NCBI RefSeq assembly: GCF_008274825.1
Contig: NZ_CP030848.1
Coordinates: 1,984,001-2,048,000 of the forward strand
Direction: 5' to 3'
Length of the DNA: 64,000 bases
DNA from: Sphingobacterium hotanense
GTDB taxonomy: Bacteria; Bacteroidota; Bacteroidia; Sphingobacteriales; Sphingobacteriaceae
Shown here: positions 1 through 8,044 of the stretch, piece by piece
How positions within the stretch are numbered: the stretch's first letter is position 1
Layout: every line of letters starts with the position of its first letter
Position numbers and translations under genes: made by a program
The notes under the pieces: generated by a model
What the model saw: the letters and a program-made list of their open reading frames with translations, nothing else
What the model was told of the DNA's origin: nothing
Database searches by the model: none

Positions 1-197
1 AAGACAGGAAATGACATGAGTAGGGAATAGGTTTCGCTGGTCCGACTTTTAGCGTAGACCTTCAATAAATCTTCATTCTTATAAGCTATCAATAGGATTT
101 CAAAATCGCTAGCTGATAAACCGATCGTAAATAAGCTTTCCAGGATGTTTGATATACACCGTATATATGCTTGTTCCGCTCGGTCGATTTCCTGCAT
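1..197 (-). CDS. Partial gene, N-terminal 65 residues; possibly an L,D-transpeptidase (YafK/ErfK-like)
   Basis: The reading frame opens with ATG at 197 and stays open to the window edge, so only the N-terminus is visible. It begins two bases after the TAA of the pentapeptide-repeat gene (TAA-C-ATG), which fits translation from the same mRNA. The visible part has an alpha-helical start and then a stretch FEILLIAYKNEDLLKVYAK. This resembles the region just ahead of the catalytic domain in Bacteroidota YafK-type L,D-transpeptidases, which cross-link peptidoglycan. The catalytic SG..GPKR.GD and Cys motifs would lie outside the window, so the family call is tentative. No signal peptide is visible, which is unusual for that family. 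Confidence 0.4.
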   Translation of the reverse strand, partial: MQEIDRAEQAYIRCISNILESLFTIGLSASDFEILLIAYKNEDLLKVYAKSRTSETYSLLMSFPV

Positions 198-198
198 G

Positions 199-774
199 TT
201 AATATTGAATTTTGATCTGATGCTTTTCTAGAAGGCCCGGTAATCCCTGAAGACTAAATTTAGCCCCTTTAATCTTATTGCTGTCCGGATCGATGCTATA
301 GTTTGTTGCTGTCAGGAAGTTGGCTTTCTCGAGGTTGGTTTGCGTAAAGTTTGCCATGCTCAGGTCTGTGTCGCTAAAGTCGGCAAGACTGAGGTCAGCA
401 CTTTCGAAATCTACTTCTTGTAGACGACTGCCATGGAAGTTGGTTTTCTTTATCTTAAGCTTGTAAAAGCTACTGTGGTCGAGAATACAATCTTTGAACG
501 TAAAGGAGATGTTGAAGGGATTGCAGGTTTCGAAATGTAATCCCATCAATTTGCAGTTTTGGAATTTGACGTCTTGTATGCTACAGCCGCTCAGGTTCGC
601 CAAGCTCAGATTGCAATCGATGAAAGTACATTCTGTGAACTTGTAATCGCTCAAGTCATATTGTTCTAAATTGCAGCCCTTGAATTGGCAGTAATCGTAA
701 TGTGCTTGTGTTAGGGGAACTTCCGTAATGCTAGTTTGGTCGAAGGTTTGATCTTCGAAGTATTCCTTTTCCAT
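199..774 (-). CDS. Pentapeptide-repeat protein (Qnr/McbG-like)
   Basis: 191 residues. From about residue 20 to 165 the chain follows the pentapeptide-repeat pattern A(D/N)(L/F)xx, with Phe/Leu at the central position every five residues (for example CNLEQ, ANLSG, ADLSL, ANFTQ). This predicts a right-handed quadrilateral beta-helix. The C-terminus (GLLEKHQIKI) resembles the closing helix of Qnr-type proteins. Qnr and MfpA proteins mimic DNA and protect gyrase from quinolones, but most pentapeptide-repeat proteins have no known function, so gyrase protection is only a possibility. The gene lies 14 bp downstream of a Crp/Fnr-type regulator and is probably co-transcribed with it and with the partial gene that follows. 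The predicted protein has no signal peptide or membrane segment, so it should be cytoplasmic. Confidence 0.85.
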   Translation of the reverse strand: MEKEYFEDQTFDQTSITEVPLTQAHYDYCQFKGCNLEQYDLSDYKFTECTFIDCNLSLANLSGCSIQDVKFQNCKLMGLHFETCNPFNISFTFKDCILDHSSFYKLKIKKTNFHGSRLQEVDFESADLSLADFSDTDLSMANFTQTNLEKANFLTATNYSIDPDSNKIKGAKFSLQGLPGLLEKHQIKIQY

Positions 775-788
775 TTGTTAATGAAGAT

Positions 789-1361
789 TTAGGCGTGCAT
801 GATTTCTTTGCGAATTCGGCTTAGGGAAGTATCAGTTACTCCCAGATAGGAGGCGATATGCTTAAGTGGCGCTTGCTGAATGATCTGCGGTTTCTCTTGC
901 ATAAGATGCAAGTATCGTTGTGTAGCAGGTTCTGTAATCATTTCCGTTGCTCTTTTCTTTGAAAGATAGAGTTCGAACGCCATCCAAGCGCGGCCCCATT
1001 CGCGCATGGCAGGGATTTGATGGAAAAGCTCTTGAAAATGATCGTAATCAATTTGCCAAAGTACACAATCCGTCAGGCATTGCATATATTCTTGGGTTGG
1101 AATCCGTTGGAATAGCGATGCAACCTCTATGGCCACCTCATTGGTGCCGGTAAATCCTGTAGTAATTTCATTGCCTTCGTAATCATAGAGGTAAGTGCGT
1201 ATAAGCCCCGATTCAACGATGGAGTAACAATTTGCGATTTGATCTTTCTTCAAAAGATAGTCTCCTTTTTTCAGTTCCACACGTTGATGTTCCTTGCTGA
1301 TTAGTTCTAAATCAGCGGCTTCGAATAGCGGATGCTGATATACGAATTTGAAGATTTCCAT
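789..1361 (-). CDS. Crp/Fnr family transcriptional regulator
   Basis: 190 residues, the usual length for the short Bacteroidota Crp/Fnr proteins. Residues about 15-115 form a cyclic-nucleotide-binding-like beta-roll (VELKKGDYLLKK, then CYSIVESGLIRTY and GNEITTGF). The C-terminal end holds a helix-turn-helix around HIASYLGVTDTSLSRIRKE, the typical recognition helix of this group. No cysteine cluster for an Fe-S sensor is present, so it is not an FNR-type oxygen sensor. It heads a likely operon with the pentapeptide-repeat gene and may control it. The ligand is unknown; many relatives in this phylum have lost the residues needed for cAMP binding. Confidence 0.9.
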   Translation of the reverse strand: MEIFKFVYQHPLFEAADLELISKEHQRVELKKGDYLLKKDQIANCYSIVESGLIRTYLYDYEGNEITTGFTGTNEVAIEVASLFQRIPTQEYMQCLTDCVLWQIDYDHFQELFHQIPAMREWGRAWMAFELYLSKKRATEMITEPATQRYLHLMQEKPQIIQQAPLKHIASYLGVTDTSLSRIRKEIMHA

Positions 1362-1409
1362 TGTCGGAGGCTTTGTTAGTATGACAAGTTAGGCATTTGG
1401 ATAGAAATT

Positions 1410-3095
1410 CTAAAATGGGTCCGCAACTTCAAAATGCATGAGTTCGCCGGATTTTGGGTGCTTAAAGCTGATGAAGCCTGCATGCAGATGTAATCGGTCG
1501 GCTCGGTTCCCATAGAGATCATCTCCGACGATCGGGGCATTCAGGCCCTTGACATGTGCAGAATGCACACGCAACTGATGTGTTCTTCCGGTCAATGGGA
1601 AATAATGTATTCTGGTGCGATTGCCTTCGATAGCAACGACTTTATATTCCGTTCTTGCAGCTTTGCCATATTCATAGCAGACCATTTGTCGCGGTCTATC
1701 TTCTAAATCAACGCGGAGCGGAAGGTCGATGACACCTTCAACATCTTCGATAATTCCTTCCAATAGGGCGGTATAGCGTTTGTTGACCGTATGCTGTATA
1801 AACTGATCTTGTATAATTTGATGCGCTTCTTTATTTTTTGCTAGCACCAGGATTCCCGAAGTAGACATATCGAGACGATGGATGATAATAGGACTCTTGA
1901 TGTCGGGATACATACGTTCAATTCGCTGTTGCACGCTATCCTGTACATTGATCCCTGGCACCGATAAGAATTCTGCCGGCTTGTTGACTACAATGATATC
2001 ATCGTCTTCATAAATGAATTCCAATTCCTTATCCGCTGCAGGATTCTGTAACATCGGATTGGGGTCGACTCTTAAACCCTCAAGCATATGCCCTAAAATA
2101 GGTTCACACTTCCCTCGGCAGGAAGGATAGTATTGCTTATGTTTTCTGACTTCTGAGGCTGGCGATGCACCCCACCAGAATTCTGCTAATGCGATTGGTT
2201 TCAACTGCTGTTGATAGGCATATTGTAACAGTTTTGGAGCAGCACATTCTCCCGCGCCAGCAGGTGGTGGCATGTTGATATGCTCTTGAAATATATTTAG
2301 GACCGACTTGGTTTCACCTTCTGCATTCAAGAAACGGTATTGATCAAATAATCGTTGTTGTAAATCTGCGGAACGTCGCTTCCGCTCGTTTTTTAAATCA
2401 TCAATCGCCTGTAATAATTGCTGCAGTTGGTCTTCCTGCTTCTGTAATTTCTCTCTACATGCTTGTTTTGCAACATCGTATTCATGCTGATCGCGATAAC
2501 TTTGCTTGATGAGATCTTCAGCAAGGACGTTATAAGCGACTTCGTCTAGTTCTAGTTTCGCCCGCTCTCGGACGCGCTTGCGTTCGGCTTTATTTGTCTT
2601 ATGAAACTTGCGTAAGTCGAATAAGAGTGCATCATTTTCCTGTTGCGTTGAAACCAAACTCTCCCTAAAGATTTGGATGTTTGGGTTTGCCGACAGCTCG
2701 TCGATACGACGATTGATTGCATTGATGATATTTTCCTCCTGGATGAAAAATCCGTCGGGGTCTAACATGTCAAAAATAGGAGGTACAAAATATTGGTTCT
2801 GATTGGTTCCGGCGAGCTTTCCTGAAACAGCTGCCAGAAAGCCCAGCTTGCCCTCCTGGTCCTCTACGACCAAGACACCGAACATCTTACCAATGACCAA
2901 GCCCGGCATATCTTCTTGAAGCCCGAAATTGTGTTGAAAATCGTTTTGAGCTGCTAAATAATGCTGAACTTGTTCCGCAGCGAGCATACTTAATGGATGA
3001 GGTTCATAAAAGAAAGGATAGGTAAAGGCATCCGGCAATTCAATTGTAGATATATCTTCCGTGAAGCGATGTAGATGTCTTGTATTGCCTTCCAT
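1410..3095 (-). CDS. RluA-family RNA pseudouridine synthase with long N-terminal coiled-coil region
   Basis: 561 residues, about twice the length of the E. coli RluA catalytic core. The C-terminal part (about 350-555) is an RluA-type pseudouridine synthase domain: VVNKPAEFLSVPG, the catalytic HRLD motif with its Asp near residue 409, and LTGRTHQLRVH. The N-terminal 330 residues are not catalytic. They contain a highly charged helix-rich stretch (about 170-250) that should form a coiled coil. Cys residues lie in AGAGECAAPKLLQYA and SCRGKCEPILGHML just upstream of the catalytic domain. This long architecture is known in Bacteroidota and Vibrio. The target is probably 23S rRNA or tRNA, but the exact uridine cannot be read from sequence. 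A -7-like TATTTTTG lies about 25 bp upstream (3119-3126, minus strand). Confidence 0.9.
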   Translation of the reverse strand: MEGNTRHLHRFTEDISTIELPDAFTYPFFYEPHPLSMLAAEQVQHYLAAQNDFQHNFGLQEDMPGLVIGKMFGVLVVEDQEGKLGFLAAVSGKLAGTNQNQYFVPPIFDMLDPDGFFIQEENIINAINRRIDELSANPNIQIFRESLVSTQQENDALLFDLRKFHKTNKAERKRVRERAKLELDEVAYNVLAEDLIKQSYRDQHEYDVAKQACREKLQKQEDQLQQLLQAIDDLKNERKRRSADLQQRLFDQYRFLNAEGETKSVLNIFQEHINMPPPAGAGECAAPKLLQYAYQQQLKPIALAEFWWGASPASEVRKHKQYYPSCRGKCEPILGHMLEGLRVDPNPMLQNPAADKELEFIYEDDDIIVVNKPAEFLSVPGINVQDSVQQRIERMYPDIKSPIIIHRLDMSTSGILVLAKNKEAHQIIQDQFIQHTVNKRYTALLEGIIEDVEGVIDLPLRVDLEDRPRQMVCYEYGKAARTEYKVVAIEGNRTRIHYFPLTGRTHQLRVHSAHVKGLNAPIVGDDLYGNRADRLHLHAGFISFKHPKSGELMHFEVADPF

Positions 3096-3248
3096 TTTCT
3101 TTTATTTCCTCGAAGGGGCAAAAATACAAAAGTGCAGGGGAAATACGCTGTGCTATTCTTATAATATTATGACAAGATAAAGTCTTCAAAACTGGGAAAG
3201 GCGCATTAAAAATGGTAACTTGTCCTTATCAAAATTAGAGCGCCCGCT

Positions 3249-4208
3249 ATGGAAAACAAACGTCAAATTGCAAATTCAGATTTATTTATTGAGCCTATTA
3301 TTTTTGGTGGAAATGTCTTCGGATGGACACTCAACGAAGGGCAATCTTTTGAAATATTAGATCGCTTCGTCGATTTAGGGTTCAATGCGATTGATACGGC
3401 TAATAATTACTCGCATTGGGTGCCTGGGAATAAAGGTGGAGAATCAGAGACGATCATCGGGAATTGGTTAAAGAAGCGCAGTAAGCGTGATGATCTCATT
3501 CTGATGACGAAAGTAGGTGGCCGATTTGGTTATGATTCGAAGCCAAATACAAAAGCATCTTACATCAAAGAGCAGGTTGAGCTATCGCTACAACGAATGC
3601 AAACGGATTATATTGACTTATACCAAACGCACTACGACGATGTTGAAACTCCCATAGAGGAGACTTTAAGAGCGTATGAAGATTTAATAAAGGAAGGGAA
3701 GGTCAGATATATCGGTGCTTCGAATTTTACGGCAGAACGCCTAACAGAGAGTTTAGCGACAGCAGATCATTTGAATCTACCGAAGTATGTTTCCTTGCAA
3801 CCAGAATATAATCTTTATGATCGTGAAAAATATGAACAGGAGTTTGAGGTAATCGCTGCACAAAACGATCTTGCGGTAATTCCATATTATTCGCTTGCAA
3901 GCGGTTTTTTGAGCGGGAAGTATCTTTCTGATGACGATTTCAGTAAATCCGCAAGAGGCGAGGGGATACAAAAGCGCTATTGGAACGAGCGTGGCCAACG
4001 TATTGTGAAAGCCTTGTCAGAGGTTTCTGCGGCTTATCGTACGTCTTCTTCAGCAGTTGCTTTAGCTTGGCTGCTCGCACGACCATCCATCACTGCCCCA
4101 ATCGCAAGTGCTACAAAAGAGGATCATTTGCAATCCTTTGTTGCTGCAGTGCAGCTCAGGCTAGGGGAGGATGCAATCCAAAAACTCAACGAAGCAAGTA
4201 CTTATTAA
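3249..4208 (+). CDS. Aldo/keto reductase
   Basis: 319 residues, a full-length (beta/alpha)8 aldo/keto reductase that uses NADPH to reduce carbonyl substrates. The four catalytic residues fit: Asp and Tyr in AIDTANNYSHW, Lys in LMTKVGGRFG and His in YQTHYDD. The NADPH-binding C-terminal segment is present (YYSLASGFLSGKY, and PSITAPIASATKEDHL). The closest group appears to be the AKR11/YajO-like general reductases. The substrate cannot be told from sequence. The gene is followed after 24 bp by a Dps gene on the same strand, so the two may share a transcript and a stress-response role. Confidence 0.93.
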   Translation: MENKRQIANSDLFIEPIIFGGNVFGWTLNEGQSFEILDRFVDLGFNAIDTANNYSHWVPGNKGGESETIIGNWLKKRSKRDDLILMTKVGGRFGYDSKPNTKASYIKEQVELSLQRMQTDYIDLYQTHYDDVETPIEETLRAYEDLIKEGKVRYIGASNFTAERLTESLATADHLNLPKYVSLQPEYNLYDREKYEQEFEVIAAQNDLAVIPYYSLASGFLSGKYLSDDDFSKSARGEGIQKRYWNERGQRIVKALSEVSAAYRTSSSAVALAWLLARPSITAPIASATKEDHLQSFVAAVQLRLGEDAIQKLNEASTY

Positions 4209-4232
4209 AAACATATAAAAACTAATTTACAG

Positions 4233-4703
4233 ATGAAAACAAATATTGGTTTAAAAGAAAAGGACACTGCTGCAGTTGCCAGCATGTTGAACAGATTATT
4301 GGCAGACGAGAATGTTTTATATATCAAAGTAAGAAATGCGCATTGGAATGTGGAAGGACCTGATTTTCATGCTCAGCATTTGTTCTTCGAGACTATTTAT
4401 GATGAGCTGGCAGAATTGATTGATGAAGTTGCGGAGCGCGTTCGTGCTATTGGCCATTACGCAATCGGTACGATGAAGGAATTTTTGGAAGTTACACAGC
4501 TAACAGAAATGAAGTACAAGAAGAATGATAGCCAGGGATTTATAAAAGAGTTATTGAACGATTTCGAGAGCTTGATTATTACACTTCGTGAAGATATTAA
4601 GTTAGCGGAAGATCATGGAGATTCAGGAACCGAAGATTTCTTAGTAGGAATTTTGGAAAAACATGAGAAAACAGCATGGATGCTGCGCGCTCATGTAAGC
4701 TAA
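4233..4703 (+). CDS. dps: Dps-family DNA-protecting ferroxidase
   Basis: 156 residues, normal for Dps. The protein oxidises Fe(II) with H2O2 at ferroxidase sites between subunits of a 12-mer cage and shields DNA during starvation and oxidative stress. The signature is clear: NAHWNVEGPDFHAQHLFFE followed by DELAELIDEVAERVRAIG, supplying the His, Asp and Glu ligands of the inter-subunit ferroxidase centre. The N-terminal tail is short and only modestly basic, so direct DNA binding is uncertain. A strong terminator follows the stop codon. Expression with the upstream aldo/keto reductase (24 bp gap) is likely. Confidence 0.95.
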   Translation: MKTNIGLKEKDTAAVASMLNRLLADENVLYIKVRNAHWNVEGPDFHAQHLFFETIYDELAELIDEVAERVRAIGHYAIGTMKEFLEVTQLTEMKYKKNDSQGFIKELLNDFESLIITLREDIKLAEDHGDSGTEDFLVGILEKHEKTAWMLRAHVS

Positions 4704-4724
4704 AGATAAAATATTCCCATTATT

Positions 4725-4756
4725 AGAGCTCCAAGAGGAGCTCTTCTTGTTTTTAT
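4725..4756 (+). terminator. Rho-independent terminator after dps
   Basis: A perfect 8-bp stem (AGAGCTCC / GGAGCTCT) with an AAGA loop is followed by a T-rich run, 22 bp after the dps stop codon. Confidence 0.8.
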
Positions 4757-4850
4757 TAGTGAGCAACTCATTAATTGAAGAAGAAAATTGATATTTCGAC
4801 TTATTTATTGAAAAGAATAGTTAATTTCAGAGCATATTTTTACTATTCAT

Positions 4851-5669
4851 ATGATTGATAACCTGATAGCTTACTTTGAAACCCTAAATCCTATTGTTGC
4901 AGCATTGATTGCTGGTCTTTTTACCTGGGGCGTAACTGCTTTGGGTGCGGCTAGTGTGTTTTTATTTAAAGGCGTTAATAAGAAATTGTTAAACGGTATG
5001 CTGGGGTTTACTGGCGGAGTAATGATAGCTGCCAGTTTCTGGAGTCTTTTAGCTCCGGCTATTGAAATGAGCGAGGGGGAGAGTTTTGAGAAGGTCATGC
5101 CGGCAGCAATTGGATTTCTGTTGGGCGCTCTTTTTATTTTCGGACTGGACAAACTGATGCCGCACTTGCACTTGAACTTTTTAAAAACCGAAGGTCCGAA
5201 GTCGTCTTTGCATAGAACAACATTGCTTACCATTGCAATAGCTTTACACAATATTCCCGAGGGTTTAGCAGTAGGTGTCCTGTTTGGTGGTGCTGCTGCT
5301 GGACATTCTGAAGCAACTATCGCCGGCGCTATCTTACTCGCTATGGGAATCGGATTGCAGAACTTCCCGGAAGGAATTGCTGTTTCCATGCCATTGCGTA
5401 GAATGGGATTGTCGAGAAGAAAAAGTTTCCAATATGGACAGATGTCGGCAATTGTAGAGCCAATTTTCGCAGTACTAGGCGCATGGGCTGTGGCCTTCTT
5501 TATTCCTATTCTTCCATATGCGTTAGCTTTTGCGGCAGGCGCTATGATCTTCGTCGTAATCGAAGAGGTAATCCCTGAGACGCAACAGGAAGAACATTCG
5601 GATATTCCTATGCTCGGATTTGTTTTAGGATTTGTGGTGATGATGGTATTAGATGTGGCACTAGGTTAA
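4851..5669 (+). CDS. ZIP-family divalent metal transporter (GufA/ZupT-like)
   Basis: 272 residues with about eight hydrophobic segments. ZIP proteins move Zn(II) or other divalent cations into the cytoplasm. The two metal-site signatures of the bacterial GufA branch are present: ALHNIPEGLAVG in transmembrane helix 4 and LQNFPEGIAVSMP in helix 5, each supplying His/Asn and Glu ligands. A His-rich cytoplasmic loop lies between helices 3 and 4 (MPHLHLNF). The gene stands alone between the dps terminator and a strong convergent terminator. The favoured metal (Zn, Fe or Mn) cannot be inferred, and no Zur or Fur box was evident upstream. Confidence 0.92.
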   Translation: MIDNLIAYFETLNPIVAALIAGLFTWGVTALGAASVFLFKGVNKKLLNGMLGFTGGVMIAASFWSLLAPAIEMSEGESFEKVMPAAIGFLLGALFIFGLDKLMPHLHLNFLKTEGPKSSLHRTTLLTIAIALHNIPEGLAVGVLFGGAAAGHSEATIAGAILLAMGIGLQNFPEGIAVSMPLRRMGLSRRKSFQYGQMSAIVEPIFAVLGAWAVAFFIPILPYALAFAAGAMIFVVIEEVIPETQQEEHSDIPMLGFVLGFVVMMVLDVALG

Positions 5670-5682
5670 AATATAAAAGCAT

Positions 5683-5718
5683 AAAAAAGGCCTTCAGCAT
5701 TCGCTGAAGGCCTTTTTT
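5683..5718. terminator. Bidirectional terminator between ZIP and TPR genes
   Basis: A perfect 16-bp stem starts with six A and ends with six T around a 4-nt loop (ATTC). It sits between convergent genes ending at 5669 (plus) and 5735 (minus) and can serve both. Confidence 0.9.
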
Positions 5719-5734
5719 ATATCTTAACTACACA

Positions 5735-6910
5735 TTAATTCAATGCGTCAATCTTGGCTTGAGTCTCAGTAGATTTAGCTTCGTCTTGCATGAAATCATA
5801 GAAGTTTTTCAAGTTGCGCAATGCATCAACATTCTTCGGATCTGCTTCTACAGATTTTTGCAAGTAAGGCAATGCACGACCGATTTTCTCTTTCAATGCT
5901 GCAACTTTAGCATTATAGTCTTTTGGTTGCAATGATTTATCGTCGTTTAATGCAATCAACTCATCGCGACCGCTGTTCATAATAACAACAGCAGCGTTTG
6001 TATTAGCTTCTAAATAATTCGGATCAATCTCTAAAGCTTTCTTGTAGGACTCTAAAGCTTTCTCAGGCTGACCTGAAGTGCTGTATGCTAATCCTAAGTA
6101 GTAATGCAAGTTTTTATTAGATGCATCCTTAGCGATTTGCGCTTCGATATCAGATACTACCTTTGCTTCATTTCCAGTAATCAAGTTCAATTCGATGTTC
6201 TGAACAACAGCACCATTATCGTTAGGATAAGCAGCAACCGCTTCAGCAGCAGATGCTAATGCCGCAGCAGTATCTTGTTTCGATAAATAAAGCTTAGGCA
6301 AATCAATCATGATTGATTTGTGAGCTGAATATTCTTTCACAGGTACTAAAGCTTTGTAGCGAGCGATAGCATTGTCGTAATCTTTATTTTGCACAGCTGC
6401 TAAACCAGAATAGTACGTCAATGTAGTATCACCTGGTAAATAGTCTAATGCACCAGTGAACTCTTTGTATGCTGTTTGGTAGTCTTGTTTATCCCAAGCA
6501 GCAACACCTTCATTGAAACGGAACTGACCTAAAGTTTGACCAGCCGCTTTGATATTTTCTGCGTGTTTTTTATCCGTATCTAGTTCTGTTGCTTTCTTGA
6601 TACCTTCAATTGCTTTTGTTGCAGCTTCGGCATTTTTATCAAGGTTTGCAATATTAGCATATACTAAAGAATATACAGTCCAAGCTTCTGGATCGTTTTG
6701 CGTTTTCTCGTGAACAACAGCGGCGTCGATTGCTTCTTGAGCTGAAGTTAAATTACCTTTACCTAAAGCAGCTGTATTTGCAGCTTTCAACTCTTCGAAT
6801 TTCGTATAGTTGGTTTTCGCTTTTTTGATATTACCCGATTGAGCCATGACAGTCGTTGTACCGGCTGCAAAAAGAACTCCTGCGAATAATATGGATTTTC
6901 TTAGATTCAT
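5735..6910 (-). CDS. Secreted tetratricopeptide-repeat (TPR) protein
   Basis: 391 residues. A cleavable signal peptide (hydrophobic FAGVLFAAGTTTVMAQ, Ala-X-Ala-type end) sends it to the periplasm. The rest is helical TPR repeats, with the clearest ones around LHYYLGLAYSTSGQPEKALESYKKALEIDPN and near RFNEGVAAWDKQDYQTAYKEFTGAL. TPR arrays are protein-binding scaffolds; there is no catalytic domain. It is 21 bp downstream of a second TPR gene and shares its orientation with gyrA, so gyrA-TPR-TPR is likely one transcript. The link to gyrase is probably positional, although such TPR genes after gyrA recur in this phylum as far as I recall. Confidence 0.88.
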   Translation of the reverse strand: MNLRKSILFAGVLFAAGTTTVMAQSGNIKKAKTNYTKFEELKAANTAALGKGNLTSAQEAIDAAVVHEKTQNDPEAWTVYSLVYANIANLDKNAEAATKAIEGIKKATELDTDKKHAENIKAAGQTLGQFRFNEGVAAWDKQDYQTAYKEFTGALDYLPGDTTLTYYSGLAAVQNKDYDNAIARYKALVPVKEYSAHKSIMIDLPKLYLSKQDTAAALASAAEAVAAYPNDNGAVVQNIELNLITGNEAKVVSDIEAQIAKDASNKNLHYYLGLAYSTSGQPEKALESYKKALEIDPNYLEANTNAAVVIMNSGRDELIALNDDKSLQPKDYNAKVAALKEKIGRALPYLQKSVEADPKNVDALRNLKNFYDFMQDEAKSTETQAKIDALN

Positions 6911-6931
6911 ATCGTTTTTATTTGTGTTGTC

Positions 6932-8044
6932 TTAATTTGTAAGTTGGTTCAAAAGTAAATTTACACGATCTAACTGCTCCGCATCATCAGCTTTCTCATA
7001 GAACATCGCTAATGATTTGAGTGCGTTGATCTCGTAAGGTTTGATTTCGTTTGCTTTTAACAGAAAGTTCTGCGCATTGTATTGCGCTTCATGATTCTCT
7101 GTGTCACTCAAAAAGTCTTTCAAGTAGATTAAACCTAATGCTAAATTAGATTCATAATTATTTGGATCCAGTTCTAGCACCTTTTCGTAAAACGCTTTTG
7201 CTGCCGGAATATTGTTTGCATTTTCATTCGCATAGCCAGCAAGGTAATTCAGCTCTACGTTATCCGGCTCCATCTTGATTGCTTGATCAGCAATTGGAAC
7301 AATGGCATCATAAGCTTTAACAGATGCATATTCCTGAATCAACTGAAACAAGATTTCTTTATTTTCTCCGTATTTCGTACGCGCATTTTCTAAGGTCGTT
7401 AGATTTAACTGGCTTTCACCTAGCTTATCGTAAAGAGCTGCCAATTCTAAATATTGCTGTTCCGTAGCATTGCCACTCTCAATAATCTTCTTGTAGAATT
7501 TAACAGCGTCCTCAGACTTACCCGCTTTGTTAGCTAAGACAGCAAGATTGTAGGTCACATCCTCATTATTTGCATTCAGCTCATCTACTTTCAAGAAATC
7601 ATTGTATGCAGCATCGTACTTCTGACCTTGCAAAGACTTATTCGCACGTTTGATCAACGCGGCAGCTAAGTTTTGTTTTACATAACTAATCTCGCCTGGA
7701 TAGCCTTCGCGATCCTTCTCACGAATTCTTCCTAAGGTCTGATACGTTAAATCAATAGGGTCTTTATCCGTCTTGATTGTTCTCGCAGAATCGGCGTAGG
7801 CAATAGAACTCATCACCATTGCACGCAATACATTGACGCGTGTTTTTGAGGAGTCTTTAGCAGTCTTGTAGATATTATCTAACTGCTTTTTCGCATTCTC
7901 AAGATTTTTGATCGCGCCGGTCTGCGTGTATAACGCAAAAGCATTGCTCGCCTCTTTATAGTTCGATTGCGCAAAAGCACTGTTAGCTGATAAAGCTAAC
8001 AGCACAGATAAGGATGAAATAATGAAATTATTCTTGTTCTTCAT
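6932..8044 (-). CDS. Secreted TPR protein overlapping the 3' end of gyrA
   Basis: 370 residues from the ATG at 8044. The frame stays open further upstream to 8095, but those codons lie inside gyrA. The ATG at 8044 is followed at once by a good signal peptide ([20 protein letters not shown]), which decides the start. TPR repeats occupy most of the mature protein, for example [26 protein letters not shown] and [13 protein letters not shown]. The start codon lies 17 bases inside the gyrA reading frame, suggesting translational coupling. It is a distant paralogue of the TPR gene that follows. No enzymatic motif is visible. Confidence 0.87.
   Translation of the reverse strand: MKNKNNFIISSLSVLLALSANSAFAQSNYKEASNAFALYTQTGAIKNLENAKKQLDNIYKTAKDSSKTRVNVLRAMVMSSIAYADSARTIKTDKDPIDLTYQTLGRIREKDREGYPGEISYVKQNLAAALIKRANKSLQGQKYDAAYNDFLKVDELNANNEDVTYNLAVLANKAGKSEDAVKFYKKIIESGNATEQQYLELAALYDKLGESQLNLTTLENARTKYGENKEILFQLIQEYASVKAYDAIVPIADQAIKMEPDNVELNYLAGYANENANNIPAAKAFYEKVLELDPNNYESNLALGLIYLKDFLSDTENHEAQYNAQNFLLKANEIKPYEINALKSLAMFYEKADDAEQLDRVNLLLNQLTN

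Noticed and set aside
4871..5389. 172-codon open frame antisense to the ZIP transporter
   Set aside because: It is a shadow frame of a clearly coding gene with conserved HNIPEG/QNFPEG motifs; the antisense product has no recognisable features.
3249..5669. One oxidative-stress/metal operon of aldo/keto reductase, Dps and ZIP
   Set aside because: A strong terminator separates dps from the ZIP gene, so at most the first two are co-transcribed.
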